This document shows positions 48,921 to 57,894 of a stretch of 57,929 bases of DNA, one piece after another. The stretch covers positions 1 through 57,929 of the forward strand of contig NZ_QBKG01000013.1 of assembly GCF_003054025.1 (NCBI RefSeq), read 5' to 3'. The position numbers and the translations under genes are program-made. The notes under the pieces are model-generated. The model made no database searches and had not been told where the DNA came from. It saw only the letters and a program-made list of their open reading frames with translations. Position 1 is the first letter of the stretch; each line of letters starts with the position of its first letter. Source of the stretch: Capnocytophaga leadbetteri (GTDB lineage: Bacteria > Bacteroidota > Bacteroidia > Flavobacteriales > Flavobacteriaceae).

Positions 48921-50611
48921 AAGTAACTCAGTATATAGCAAGATTTCTGAAAGATAAAGGTATTCATACTGTCTTTGAACTACAAGGAGGAATGATTACT
49001 CGCATTATAGATGCCCTTAATCAGGAAGGGGGTATAGACATAGTGAGTATGCATCACGAACAAGCTGCTGCAATGGCTGCAGACGCTTATGGCAGAATTA
49101 AAAATAAGCCAGGAGTAGCATTAGCTACAAGTGGTCCTGGAGCAACAAATCTTCTTACAGGGATTGGTAATTGTTTTTTTGACTCTGTGCCAGCTATTTT
49201 TATAACGGGGCAGGTAAATACAAATGAACAAAAAGGAGATAAATCTACTCGACAAATAGGATTCCAAGAAACGGACATAGTGGCAATGGCAGAAGCTATT
49301 ACAAAGAAGGCTTACGCTATAAAGACAAAAGATGAAATACCTAATGTTTTTGAAGAAGCTTATCAGATAGCTATGTCAGGCAGACCAGGCCCTGTGTTAA
49401 TTGATATCCCTATGAATATCCAAAATCAAGAAATAGAAGATGCTCTTGTAGAGAAACCTTTTCTTGAGAAAAATCTTACTACTTGTGATGATTTTATAAA
49501 TAAATATATAAATACATTAAAGGTCAGTAAAAAGCCTCTTTTATTAATAGGAAGAGGGATTCGTGCGGCACAAGCGTCAGAGCTTTTTAAAAAATTTATT
49601 GCTAAGTTTCAAATTCCTGTAGTAACATCATTACTAGGAGCAGATGTTTTACCTTATACTCACCCTCTTAGAGTTGGTTTTATAGGTACTTATGGAAACC
49701 GATGGGCTAATTATGCTTTAGGAAGTTCGGATGTATTATTAGTGCTTGGTAGTCGCATAGATTTAAGACAAACAGGAGCGGATATAGAAGCTTTTAAACA
49801 AGGGAAACAAATATTTCACGTAGATATAGATTCTGCTGAACTGAATAATAGGTTTACAGATACTATAACTCTTAACACTGATTTGGTAACTTTTTTTGAA
49901 GAAGTACAAAAAATAGATTATTCTTATTGTTTACCTATAGATTGGAATGCAGAAATCAAAGAAAAAAGAGAGGCATATGATGATATCTTAGAGTTGAAAA
50001 ATGTAAAGGGGATTAATCCTAATCGATTTATGCATCAACTTTCAAAGGGCTCTTTTAAAGCTAAGGGTTTCACTACTGATGTAGGTAATAACCAAATGTG
50101 GAGTGCACAATCATTAGAACTCAATGGAGACCAACTATTTCTTTCGTCAGGAGGAATGGGAGCAATGGGATATTCTTTACCAGCAGCAATAGGAGCCTCT
50201 ATAGCACTAAATAAGCAACCTATGGTATGTATTTCTGGCGATGGAGGTTTTCAAATAAATATTCAAGAATTAGAAACAGTAAAGCGGAATAATTTACCTA
50301 TTAAAATAGTTATATTGAACAATCATTGCTTAGGGATGATTAGACAATTTCAGGATAGTTATTTTGAAAGTCGTTACCAATCTACTGTTTGGGGATATAG
50401 TGCGCCCGATTTTACAGCCATAGCTCGCGCTTATGGCATAGATAGCTTTTCAATAGAAAAAGAAGAAGATATTAATATAGGATTAAATAGAATGTGGGAA
50501 GATGCCAATGCTCCGTTTTTGTTAAATGTAAATATTAATATACACACAAATGTATATCCTAAAATGTTGTTTGGAAATCCTTTAACTAAGATGGAACCTA
50601 CCATAGAATAG
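48917..50611 (+). CDS. ThDP-dependent YerE-like acetyl transferase
   Basis: This 564-residue protein has the acetolactate-synthase fold. The cofactor-activating Glu is in HHEQAAAMAADAYGR (E48), SGPGATNLLTGIGNCFFDSVP follows, and the ThDP/Mg motif is GDGGFQINIQELETVKRNN (about residues 441-459) ending NNHCLGM. In Yersinia, YerE is such an enzyme and adds a two-carbon unit from pyruvate to CDP-3,6-dideoxy-4-keto-glucose. The neighbours make exactly that sugar here, so a YerE-type role is favoured over amino-acid acetolactate synthesis. Biosynthetic AHAS would have its small subunit nearby, and none is seen. Confidence 0.82.
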   Translation: MKVTQYIARFLKDKGIHTVFELQGGMITRIIDALNQEGGIDIVSMHHEQAAAMAADAYGRIKNKPGVALATSGPGATNLLTGIGNCFFDSVPAIFITGQVNTNEQKGDKSTRQIGFQETDIVAMAEAITKKAYAIKTKDEIPNVFEEAYQIAMSGRPGPVLIDIPMNIQNQEIEDALVEKPFLEKNLTTCDDFINKYINTLKVSKKPLLLIGRGIRAAQASELFKKFIAKFQIPVVTSLLGADVLPYTHPLRVGFIGTYGNRWANYALGSSDVLLVLGSRIDLRQTGADIEAFKQGKQIFHVDIDSAELNNRFTDTITLNTDLVTFFEEVQKIDYSYCLPIDWNAEIKEKREAYDDILELKNVKGINPNRFMHQLSKGSFKAKGFTTDVGNNQMWSAQSLELNGDQLFLSSGGMGAMGYSLPAAIGASIALNKQPMVCISGDGGFQINIQELETVKRNNLPIKIVILNNHCLGMIRQFQDSYFESRYQSTVWGYSAPDFTAIARAYGIDSFSIEKEEDINIGLNRMWEDANAPFLLNVNINIHTNVYPKMLFGNPLTKMEPTIE

Positions 50612-51964
50612 ATGAGACTTATTAATAGACTTTTAAATACATTAGGAATAGATAGAGCAATACTCTATACTAGTTCTGCAAGAATTATTCAAGCAGGAGG
50701 AGGAATTATAACTCTTTTATTAATTGCAAAGTTTTTAACTAGTGAAGAGCAAGGTTATTATTATACTTTTGGAAGTATTTTATCTATGCAGATATTTTTT
50801 GAATTAGGATTTAATGGAATCCTTACTCAATATGTTGCTCATGAAAATGCAAACATCAAATCTTATATTAAATCTGATAATGATGATGAAAGAAGATTTC
50901 AATCAAGATTGTCTAGTTTATTGCATATCTATATAAAATGGTATTCTTTCTTATCAGTATTGGCTCTTATAGTACTATTAATATCTGGATTTTATTTTTT
51001 TAATAATTTTGACAATACAGATAAAATACAATGGCGATTTCCTTGGGTCGTTCTAACAATAAATGCTGTAATTACCTTTTTCTTTTTACCTTTGCTCTCA
51101 ATAATAGAGGGATTAGGGTTTGTAAAAGAAATTGCAAAATATAAACTTGTATATCAATTTATTAATATGTTCTTGCTTTGGGTATTTCTATCTGTAGGAG
51201 CTAAACTTTACTCTGCTTCTTTTGCAGGCATATGTTCATTTTTAGTTTTAATAATATTAGTTTGGAAAAAGTTTAGAACTACTCTTATACAAATATGGAA
51301 TCTTTTAGGTGAAGAAAAAATAAGCTATAAATTAGAAATATTCCCTTATCAATGGAAAATGGCACTAAGTGGAATAAGTGGTTTTTTCATTTTTCAATTA
51401 TTTAATCCTGTAGTTTTTGCTAATGAGGGAGCTGTTGTAGCGGGACAGATGGGAATGAGCCTAACACTTCTCAATGCTATTCAGAACCTATCTATGAGTT
51501 GGATAAACACTAAGGTATTTTGCTTTTCTGAATTAATAGCATTAAGAAGATATTTTGAGCTAGATAGAATATTTAATAAAGTATTAAAACAATCTGTTTT
51601 TATAAATGGATTTTTATTAGCCTTAGTATTTACAACTATTTTTATTTTTCGGGAAAGTAATATTTATATAAAAAACATTAACATTGCAGATCGTTTTTTA
51701 GACTATAGACCTATGTTTTTTCTAGCATTATCTTTATTCCTAAATCAATTTGTATTTTCTTGGGCAACTTATTTGCGCTGCCATAAAAGAGAACCCTATA
51801 TGTGGTTATCTATTATTACAGCCGTTCTATGTTTACTCTCAACTTTCTTATTGGGCAATATTTTTGGTGTTTTAGGAATTACATTTGGTTATTTTATAAT
51901 TACTGTTGGCACATTTGTAAGTGCATTTATTATATATTATAATAAAAAGAAGGATTGGCACTAA
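50612..51964 (+). CDS. Wzx-like polysaccharide flippase
   Basis: The 450-residue protein is strongly hydrophobic with about 12 predicted membrane segments, starting INRLLNTLGIDRAILYTSSAR and including FFLPLLSIIEGLGFVKEI. It fits Wzx-type flippases (MATE-like MOP superfamily) that move lipid-linked repeat units across the inner membrane. Sequences of this class diverge strongly, so assignment rests on topology and its place among glycosyltransferases. It starts right after the ThDP gene stop with no gap. Confidence 0.85.
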   Translation: MRLINRLLNTLGIDRAILYTSSARIIQAGGGIITLLLIAKFLTSEEQGYYYTFGSILSMQIFFELGFNGILTQYVAHENANIKSYIKSDNDDERRFQSRLSSLLHIYIKWYSFLSVLALIVLLISGFYFFNNFDNTDKIQWRFPWVVLTINAVITFFFLPLLSIIEGLGFVKEIAKYKLVYQFINMFLLWVFLSVGAKLYSASFAGICSFLVLIILVWKKFRTTLIQIWNLLGEEKISYKLEIFPYQWKMALSGISGFFIFQLFNPVVFANEGAVVAGQMGMSLTLLNAIQNLSMSWINTKVFCFSELIALRRYFELDRIFNKVLKQSVFINGFLLALVFTTIFIFRESNIYIKNINIADRFLDYRPMFFLALSLFLNQFVFSWATYLRCHKREPYMWLSIITAVLCLLSTFLLGNIFGVLGITFGYFIITVGTFVSAFIIYYNKKKDWH

Positions 51965-51974
51965 AATAAGTAAA

Positions 51975-52970
51975 ATGAATTATCAACAAATAACAAATAT
52001 TCCTTCTATTCCTATGAAAATAGGAAAGATAAAAGGAGCTAAAATAACAATAGCTATTCCTACTTATAAACGAGTTTCTTTATTAAAAGAAGCGATAGAT
52101 AGTTGTTTATCTCAGAGAACAGAAATCCCCTTTAATATTTTAATTGTAGATAATGACCCTCTACGAGATTCTGAAACAGAACAGCTAATAGATTCATTTA
52201 ATAATCAAAATATATCTTACTATAAAAATTCTGAAAATATAGGGGCTACGGGGAATTGGAATAAACTTTTTGAGTTGGCAGATACAGAATTTGTGACAAT
52301 GCTACATGATGATGACTTACTTGAAGAAGATTATATCGAAAAGATGACCTTAATTATAGAAAAGTATAAATCTAACATTGATGCTATTTATACAGAAACG
52401 CGTATTTTCTCTAAGAACTCTTCTCTCTCTCGGAAACAGCCAAACATATTAAGAATTATAGAAATACAGCCTTTTGATTTACAATTTTACAATATATGTT
52501 CTATAATAGGTGCTTGTTTTAAACGAGAAAAGATTATTGAATTGAATGGATTTGACAATCATTATTATCCCCCTATTGACTATCAGATGCATCTAAACTT
52601 ATCTAAACATAGTAATATAATTAAAATTATTAATTATCCTTTGACATTATATAGAATATTAGAAAATGATAGTATGAAAATGAGTACTATTTTTTCTATT
52701 AATGTAAAAGATCAAGAAATACAAAATTCTATTATTCAGAACTACCCTATTGTATATAAAAAGTTATTTCATATTTACCAGAAAAATAGAGAATTATTAC
52801 ATTATATAGGAACGAAAAGAGTTTTTGGAGTTAACAGTCCTGAGATAAATCAGAAAATAACAGAACTAAAAAACAAAATAACATTTATAGATAAATTAAT
52901 TTTCTTAGGCTGGCGTGTTTTTATAAAGTTACATTTTATCTTAAAGCCTAAAACAACTATAAAACTATGA
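51975..52970 (+). CDS. Family 2 glycosyltransferase A
   Basis: The start is the ATG at 51975 (MNYQQITNIPSIPMKIG); the longer frame would begin inside the flippase gene. The GT-A fold shows ITIAIPTYKRVSLLKEAIDS, ILIVDNDP and the metal-binding DxD-type HDDDLLEEDYI. GT2 enzymes are inverting; the sugar donor and acceptor are unknown. It overlaps the next gene by 4 bases. Confidence 0.92.
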   Translation: MNYQQITNIPSIPMKIGKIKGAKITIAIPTYKRVSLLKEAIDSCLSQRTEIPFNILIVDNDPLRDSETEQLIDSFNNQNISYYKNSENIGATGNWNKLFELADTEFVTMLHDDDLLEEDYIEKMTLIIEKYKSNIDAIYTETRIFSKNSSLSRKQPNILRIIEIQPFDLQFYNICSIIGACFKREKIIELNGFDNHYYPPIDYQMHLNLSKHSNIIKIINYPLTLYRILENDSMKMSTIFSINVKDQEIQNSIIQNYPIVYKKLFHIYQKNRELLHYIGTKRVFGVNSPEINQKITELKNKITFIDKLIFLGWRVFIKLHFILKPKTTIKL

Positions 52971-53791
52971 ATATAGGTATTTTATACATAGCTACAGGTA
53001 GATATATTACTTTTTGGGAGGATTTTTTTAAAAGTGCTGAAAAGTATTTTATAACAAGTTCCACTAAGTATTATTTTGTATTTACAGATACCCAAACACC
53101 TGTTTTGGGAGAGGACACAGGAAGAGTAACTCGTATCCATCAAGAAAAATTAGGCTGGCCGTACGACACCCTTATGCGATTCGATATTTTTCTAAAAGCT
53201 GAAAAGGAGCTTGAGCAGATGGACTATATCTTCTTTTTTAATGCTAATATGAAATTTATAGAAACAGTTGACACTTCTTTCTTACCTATTGATAAGAATC
53301 TCTTAGGAGTAAAACACCCCGGTTTTTATATGAAAAAACGCCATAGTTTTACTTATGACACTAATCCTTCATCATTAGCTTGTATGAAGCCTGATGAAGG
53401 TGAATATTATTTTATGGGAGGACTGAATGGAGGTAAGGCAAGACATTATTTACAGCTCATACATACATTAGCAGAACGAGTAAAAAAAGATATTGACAAC
53501 AATGTTATAGCATTATGGCATGACGAAAGTCATCTTAATCGCTACTTATTTGACCACAGAGAAGATGTGTTAGTACATCCTGAAGGGTACGGTGTACCAG
53601 AAGGAGACAGAAGAATCCCTAATGCTAAAATTATTATTCAGGACAAAAATCATTATCGCTTTGGCGGACATAAATGGCTAAGAGGGTTATCAGATACTAA
53701 AATAACTAAAACAGAATGGCAAATAGAAAATTTTAAGATAAGAAGTAAGAATATTGTTAAACAAATTATTTCCTTTTTTAGAAGAAAATGA
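52967..53791 (+). CDS. Family 6 (blood-group A/B-like) glycosyltransferase
   Basis: The 274-residue protein matches GT6: LYIATGRYITFWEDFFKSAE near the start, GWPYDTLMRFDIFL and FFNANMKF. N92-A93-N94 stands where animal enzymes have DxD, the NxN variant known for bacterial GT6. Further, GVKHPGFY, YFMGGLNGG, ALWHDESHLNRYL and the HPEGYG motif are family marks. GT6 enzymes attach alpha-1,3-linked galactose or GalNAc to a galactose acceptor, often one bearing alpha-1,2-fucose. Donor is not readable. It is next to a GT11 gene. Confidence 0.93.
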   Translation: MNIGILYIATGRYITFWEDFFKSAEKYFITSSTKYYFVFTDTQTPVLGEDTGRVTRIHQEKLGWPYDTLMRFDIFLKAEKELEQMDYIFFFNANMKFIETVDTSFLPIDKNLLGVKHPGFYMKKRHSFTYDTNPSSLACMKPDEGEYYFMGGLNGGKARHYLQLIHTLAERVKKDIDNNVIALWHDESHLNRYLFDHREDVLVHPEGYGVPEGDRRIPNAKIIIQDKNHYRFGGHKWLRGLSDTKITKTEWQIENFKIRSKNIVKQIISFFRRK

Positions 53792-54657
53792 AAGCAAATT
53801 ATGTATTATTTCAGGGGGGATTAGGCAATCAGCTCTATCAATTAGCCTATACTGATTTTCTTAAAAGAAATGGATATAGTAATGTAAAACTAATTACTCC
53901 TTCTAATAAAAATAAAGGAGATACAAAAGATAAAAACAAAAGACCTTTAATCACACAACTTCCTGAAAAAATAGGAATAGATTGTGTAGATTTTGGGCAT
54001 AAGTACTTTTACTCTTTTTTACAAAGACTGCCTAAGTTTCCACTTTATAAGAGCTTCCTGAGGAGATTAATAAATGTGGAAAAAGAGCCTCCTTATCAAT
54101 GGGCTATTTTTCACCCTATAACAAGAGAGAAATATCGACTAAATATTCATATTGGTTATTATCAATCGAATCTGTATATTTCGGATAGTTTTAAGCAACA
54201 AGTTGCTAAAGTTATAGAAAGTTTATCACCTAATATTAAATTTTCTATTACAAATAACGATGTGGCAATACATATTAGGCGAGGAGATTTTCTTATAGGA
54301 AATAATGCTTCAGTTTTCAATAAAATAGAGTTACCCCACTATCTGCAGGGATTAACAATACTTTCAGAAAGAATGAATATACAGAAGGTATACATATTTT
54401 CTGACGATTTTGAGGCTATAAAAGAGGATATAAAAACTATAGCAGAAAACTACGAAGTGGTTTTAGTAGAAGGACAAAGTGTTTTAGCTGATTTTGCATT
54501 ATTACAAAAATTCACAAACTTTGTGATTGGGAATAGTACATTTGCTTGGTGGGGAGCCATGCTTGCCAATGCCTCAAATGTAATAGTACCCAAAAAACCT
54601 TGGAAGATAGAGATGGAAAATATGAGTCCATATCCTGACAATTGGACAACAATATGA
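53788..54657 (+). CDS. Family 11 alpha-1,2-fucosyltransferase
   Basis: The 289-residue protein has the GT11 hallmarks: FQGGLGNQLYQLAYTDFLK near the start, AIHIRRGDFL with the GDP-fucose-binding HxRRGD motif, and FVIGNSTFAWWGAMLAN near the end. GT11 enzymes transfer L-fucose from GDP-fucose in alpha-1,2 linkage to galactose, making an H-type structure. It is coupled to GT6 by a 4-base overlap and to the polymerase gene by an ATGA overlap. GDP-fucose must be made elsewhere. Confidence 0.94.
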   Translation: MKANYVLFQGGLGNQLYQLAYTDFLKRNGYSNVKLITPSNKNKGDTKDKNKRPLITQLPEKIGIDCVDFGHKYFYSFLQRLPKFPLYKSFLRRLINVEKEPPYQWAIFHPITREKYRLNIHIGYYQSNLYISDSFKQQVAKVIESLSPNIKFSITNNDVAIHIRRGDFLIGNNASVFNKIELPHYLQGLTILSERMNIQKVYIFSDDFEAIKEDIKTIAENYEVVLVEGQSVLADFALLQKFTNFVIGNSTFAWWGAMLANASNVIVPKKPWKIEMENMSPYPDNWTTI

Positions 54658-55847
54658 GCAAACTAATAACAGAGAATATATGGGCTTTGGTAGTGTTGTT
54701 AATAGCACTACCTGTACTTTTTTTACCTTTTTCTCCTATTGTCTCTTTTATTTTTGCTTTCTCAATGCTAGTTCTATTTTCAAGCTATAATCAGCAAGTT
54801 TTACGGGTAATATTTAGTCTTATAGGTTTCTTCTCATTGACTGTTATATATGCTTCAAGAGCTTATAAAGAAGAATTAGCAATGGACTTGTCTATATATT
54901 ATGATACCTACAATCTGATATACAGAGGTTATTTTTTTGAAGCCTTATTACTATTTGGTAAGGGGGTAGAAGGGGGACTTATTGTTTTATATCGATTGTA
55001 TATAGCTATTTTTGATAAACTTACTCCCTTTGATCTAGCTTTTTTTAATATGAATCTATGCGGAATAGGTTGTATTAGTTGGTTAGAAATATATGGGCTT
55101 AAGTATGTTGAAAAAAAATATAGGGGCATTTGTATGGCTTTTTTTCTTCTTTTTTTCTCAGTGCAAATGTCAGGCTTTTTACAAAGACAAGCTTTAGCTA
55201 CTATTATTTTGCTATTTGCTATTTCACAGAAAAAAAGTAGAAATTTTTATTTACTTACGCTTTTGGCTACTTTTTTCCATATTACATCACTTGTTTTATG
55301 TGTTCTATTTAGGTATGTATTAAGAAAAGATTTTCATACAAATTCTTTCCTAAAAGTTTTTATAATAGTTCTTCTGTTTAGGGTTTCTTTTCCTTATATA
55401 GTACAACAGCTTATAGGTTTAGGGAGTATTATACCAGGAATGGAAAAACTATACCAATTTTCAGAAATCAGTTTTTCTATAGCCTCTGCAAGATATGCTA
55501 TTCTTGTAATACTTTTATTAATTATTAATGTGTTCTTTTATAAGAAGATAAATAGTTATTGGAAGAAATTTATTATTGTATCTTGTGTTTTTTACCTGAT
55601 TTTTTTAGGAATTCCTCTTTTTTCTGAAAGAATATTTTTTATTCTACTTTATTTGTATGGGTATTTCTTGTTCGTAAGTATGAAAGAACTTTCGATAAAA
55701 GTAGCGGTATTTTTCTCTTTTGTTTATTTATCTTTATTTGTAGTTGAAAAATTGAATGGATTACAAACACTATATGACCCCTTTTGGCAACGCTATCCTG
55801 TTTCTAGTATAGTTCCTTTTTATTATTTTAATCCGAAGTTATTATGA
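54654..55847 (+). CDS. EpsG/Wzy-like polysaccharide polymerase
   Basis: The start is the ATG at 54654, overlapping the GT11 stop (ATGA). The 397-residue protein has about 10 or more membrane segments and the EpsG/Wzy-type features: DLSIYYDTYNLIYRGYFFEALLLFGK (an extracytoplasmic loop) and SGFLQRQALATIILLFAIS, then FFHITSLVL. These polymerases join repeat units. Family placement is by topology and these motifs. Confidence 0.82.
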   Translation: MSKLITENIWALVVLLIALPVLFLPFSPIVSFIFAFSMLVLFSSYNQQVLRVIFSLIGFFSLTVIYASRAYKEELAMDLSIYYDTYNLIYRGYFFEALLLFGKGVEGGLIVLYRLYIAIFDKLTPFDLAFFNMNLCGIGCISWLEIYGLKYVEKKYRGICMAFFLLFFSVQMSGFLQRQALATIILLFAISQKKSRNFYLLTLLATFFHITSLVLCVLFRYVLRKDFHTNSFLKVFIIVLLFRVSFPYIVQQLIGLGSIIPGMEKLYQFSEISFSIASARYAILVILLLIINVFFYKKINSYWKKFIIVSCVFYLIFLGIPLFSERIFFILLYLYGYFLFVSMKELSIKVAVFFSFVYLSLFVVEKLNGLQTLYDPFWQRYPVSSIVPFYYFNPKLL

Positions 55848-56719
55848 TATCTGACATTCCTTTAGTAACGATTGGTATACCAGTCTATAATTCCGAAAAA
55901 TTTTTAGCACAAGCTATAAGCTCTGTGCTTAGGCAATCTTACTCTAATTTTGAACTCATTATTACCGATGATGGTAGTACAGATGCTTCAGTTTCTATTG
56001 CTCAGAGCTTTAAAGATGACCGCATCAAAGTAATTGTAGATGGTCAAAATAGAGGAATATCCTATAGGCTTAACCAACAAATAGAGTTAGCTAATGGATT
56101 TTTTTTCGCTCGAATGGATGCTGATGACATAATGCACCCTAAACGTATAGAAGAACAAGTACGTTTTATGATGGAGCACCCTCAGACAGATATAGTAGGC
56201 ACCGCTGTTTGTGTAATTGATGATAATAACGAAATTTTAGGTTATCGGAAAGCCTCTCATAAAAAGACACAAGCTGAGGCTCTACAAGGAGCAGTCTTTG
56301 TACACCCTTCTGTACTTGGCAGAACCAGTTGGTTTAAACAGCATCTTTATAAAGAAGAATTTATAGGTATGGAAGACTACGAATTATGGATTAGAACTAT
56401 AGAAAAGTCTTCTTTTGCTTATATAGACGATATACTATTATTCTATAGAGACCCTCTTAAGTTTAAACTTAAGACTTATTTGTTTAGGCAAAAACAATTA
56501 CGCAACTTTTTTAGAAATGAAGGAAAAAAATATGAGACATCTTACGTGTTAAATAAGTTAGTCTTAATTTCTTATTTAAAAAGTGTTATAGCAAGGTTAT
56601 CATCTATTTTAAATGTAGATAAATTAGTAATTAAAAAACGTAATATTCGTATTGAAACTTATGAAGTAGAAAAAAAATTACAACATATTTTATCCTTTTA
56701 TAAAAATATCAAATCATAA
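55844..56719 (+). CDS. Family 2 glycosyltransferase B
   Basis: The 291-residue GT2 enzyme shows VTIGIPVYNSEKFLAQAISSV, IITDDGSTDASVSIA and RMDADDIMHPKRIEEQ, with the second Asp cluster, and HPSVLGR. It has the N-terminal nucleotide site plus metal-binding DxD. Donor and acceptor unknown. It overlaps the polymerase gene by 4 bases. Confidence 0.93.
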   Translation: MISDIPLVTIGIPVYNSEKFLAQAISSVLRQSYSNFELIITDDGSTDASVSIAQSFKDDRIKVIVDGQNRGISYRLNQQIELANGFFFARMDADDIMHPKRIEEQVRFMMEHPQTDIVGTAVCVIDDNNEILGYRKASHKKTQAEALQGAVFVHPSVLGRTSWFKQHLYKEEFIGMEDYELWIRTIEKSSFAYIDDILLFYRDPLKFKLKTYLFRQKQLRNFFRNEGKKYETSYVLNKLVLISYLKSVIARLSSILNVDKLVIKKRNIRIETYEVEKKLQHILSFYKNIKS

Positions 56720-56725
56720 AGAATC

Positions 56726-57847
56726 ATGAAACACAAGATGTTTATTACAAGTACAGTACCTCAATTTTTTCTTTTTTTTAAAGGACAAATAAATGTTTTA
56801 AAAAATCTCTTTGATATTACATTAGTATCAAGTGCAGGAGAACAGTTAGATCAAATAGCTTCAATTCATAAAGTTGATAAATGTGCTATAGAAATAGAAA
56901 GAGAAATCTCTATTTTAAAAGATTTTAAAAGTCTATTTTCTCTTATCTCTTTCTTTTATAAACAGAAACCTTTTATTGTTTTAGCAAATTCTCCCAAAGC
57001 CAGTTTACTTTCTATTATAGCAGCTTATCTAACTAATGTTCCTCATAGAATATACTATGTACATGGGCTACGTTACCAAACAACTAAAGGTTTCAAAAGA
57101 AAGTTATTAATGTTTATGGAACGTATTACTTGTTTGCTTGCAACAGAAGTAATTGCTGTCAGTTATGGAATGAAGAAAATTCTCTTAGAAGATAAAATTA
57201 CCAGAAAAGATATCTCTATTATATGGAATGGCAGTGTAAATGGAGTAGATACAGATTTTTTTAATAGAGATAAAGTAGAAGATATTTATGTTAAAAATAT
57301 CTCTCCTAATGATTTTGTTTTTGGTTTTATAGGAAGAATTGTTAAAGATAAAGGTATTGAAGAATTAATAAATGTATTCAAAAAAATTAAAAATATCCAC
57401 AATAATATAAAACTCCTTATATTAGGAGAAATTGAACTTCATAATTCTATTTCAAAAAGCACACAAGAATATATTTTAACAGATAAAGATATTATCTATG
57501 TAGGAAGGCAATCAGATGTAAGACCTTTTATAAAAAAGATGAATATCTTAGTTTTACCTACCCATCGCGAAGGATTTGGGATGGTTGTTATTGAAGCTGG
57601 AGCTATGGAAGTTCCTGCTATTGTTACAAATATAGATGGTTGTAGCGAGACTATTGAAGATAATAAAACAGGACTTTTAATCAATCTAAAAGATGAAAGC
57701 GATTTATATAGTAAAATGCTTTCTGCTATAGAAAATAAAAATTTATGTACTACTTTAGGCAAAAATGCTAGAGAAAGAATTTCCAAAATGTATAATCAGA
57801 AACAATTGTGGGAAGAAGTCTATAAGTTTTACTCTGAAGCTGTTTAA
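56726..57847 (+). CDS. Family 4 glycosyltransferase
   Basis: The 373-residue GT4 (GT-B fold) has the C-terminal donor half with FGFIGRIVKDKGIEELINVF, LILGEIE and the E-x7-E block REGFGMVVIEAGAMEVPAIV. The N-terminal part shows RIYYVHGLRYQ and VIAVSYGMKKILL. Retaining transfer from a nucleotide sugar is typical. It is the last gene complete in the window. Sugar unknown. Confidence 0.92.
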   Translation: MKHKMFITSTVPQFFLFFKGQINVLKNLFDITLVSSAGEQLDQIASIHKVDKCAIEIEREISILKDFKSLFSLISFFYKQKPFIVLANSPKASLLSIIAAYLTNVPHRIYYVHGLRYQTTKGFKRKLLMFMERITCLLATEVIAVSYGMKKILLEDKITRKDISIIWNGSVNGVDTDFFNRDKVEDIYVKNISPNDFVFGFIGRIVKDKGIEELINVFKKIKNIHNNIKLLILGEIELHNSISKSTQEYILTDKDIIYVGRQSDVRPFIKKMNILVLPTHREGFGMVVIEAGAMEVPAIVTNIDGCSETIEDNKTGLLINLKDESDLYSKMLSAIENKNLCTTLGKNARERISKMYNQKQLWEEVYKFYSEAV

Positions 57848-57886
57848 ACTTTTTCCTATAATAAAATAAAAGTTCCCGAAAATTAG

Positions 57887-57894
57887 TAATTTTG
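57887..57894 (+). promoter_or_regulatory. Possible -7 box at the right edge
   Basis: TAATTTTG fits TAnnTTTG, but no -33 TTTG lies at the right distance. It may start a gene beyond the window. Confidence 0.3.

Noticed and set aside
48917-50611. Biosynthetic acetolactate synthase (ilvB)
   Set aside because: No regulatory subunit or branched-chain amino-acid gene is near; the context is CDP-dideoxysugar synthesis.
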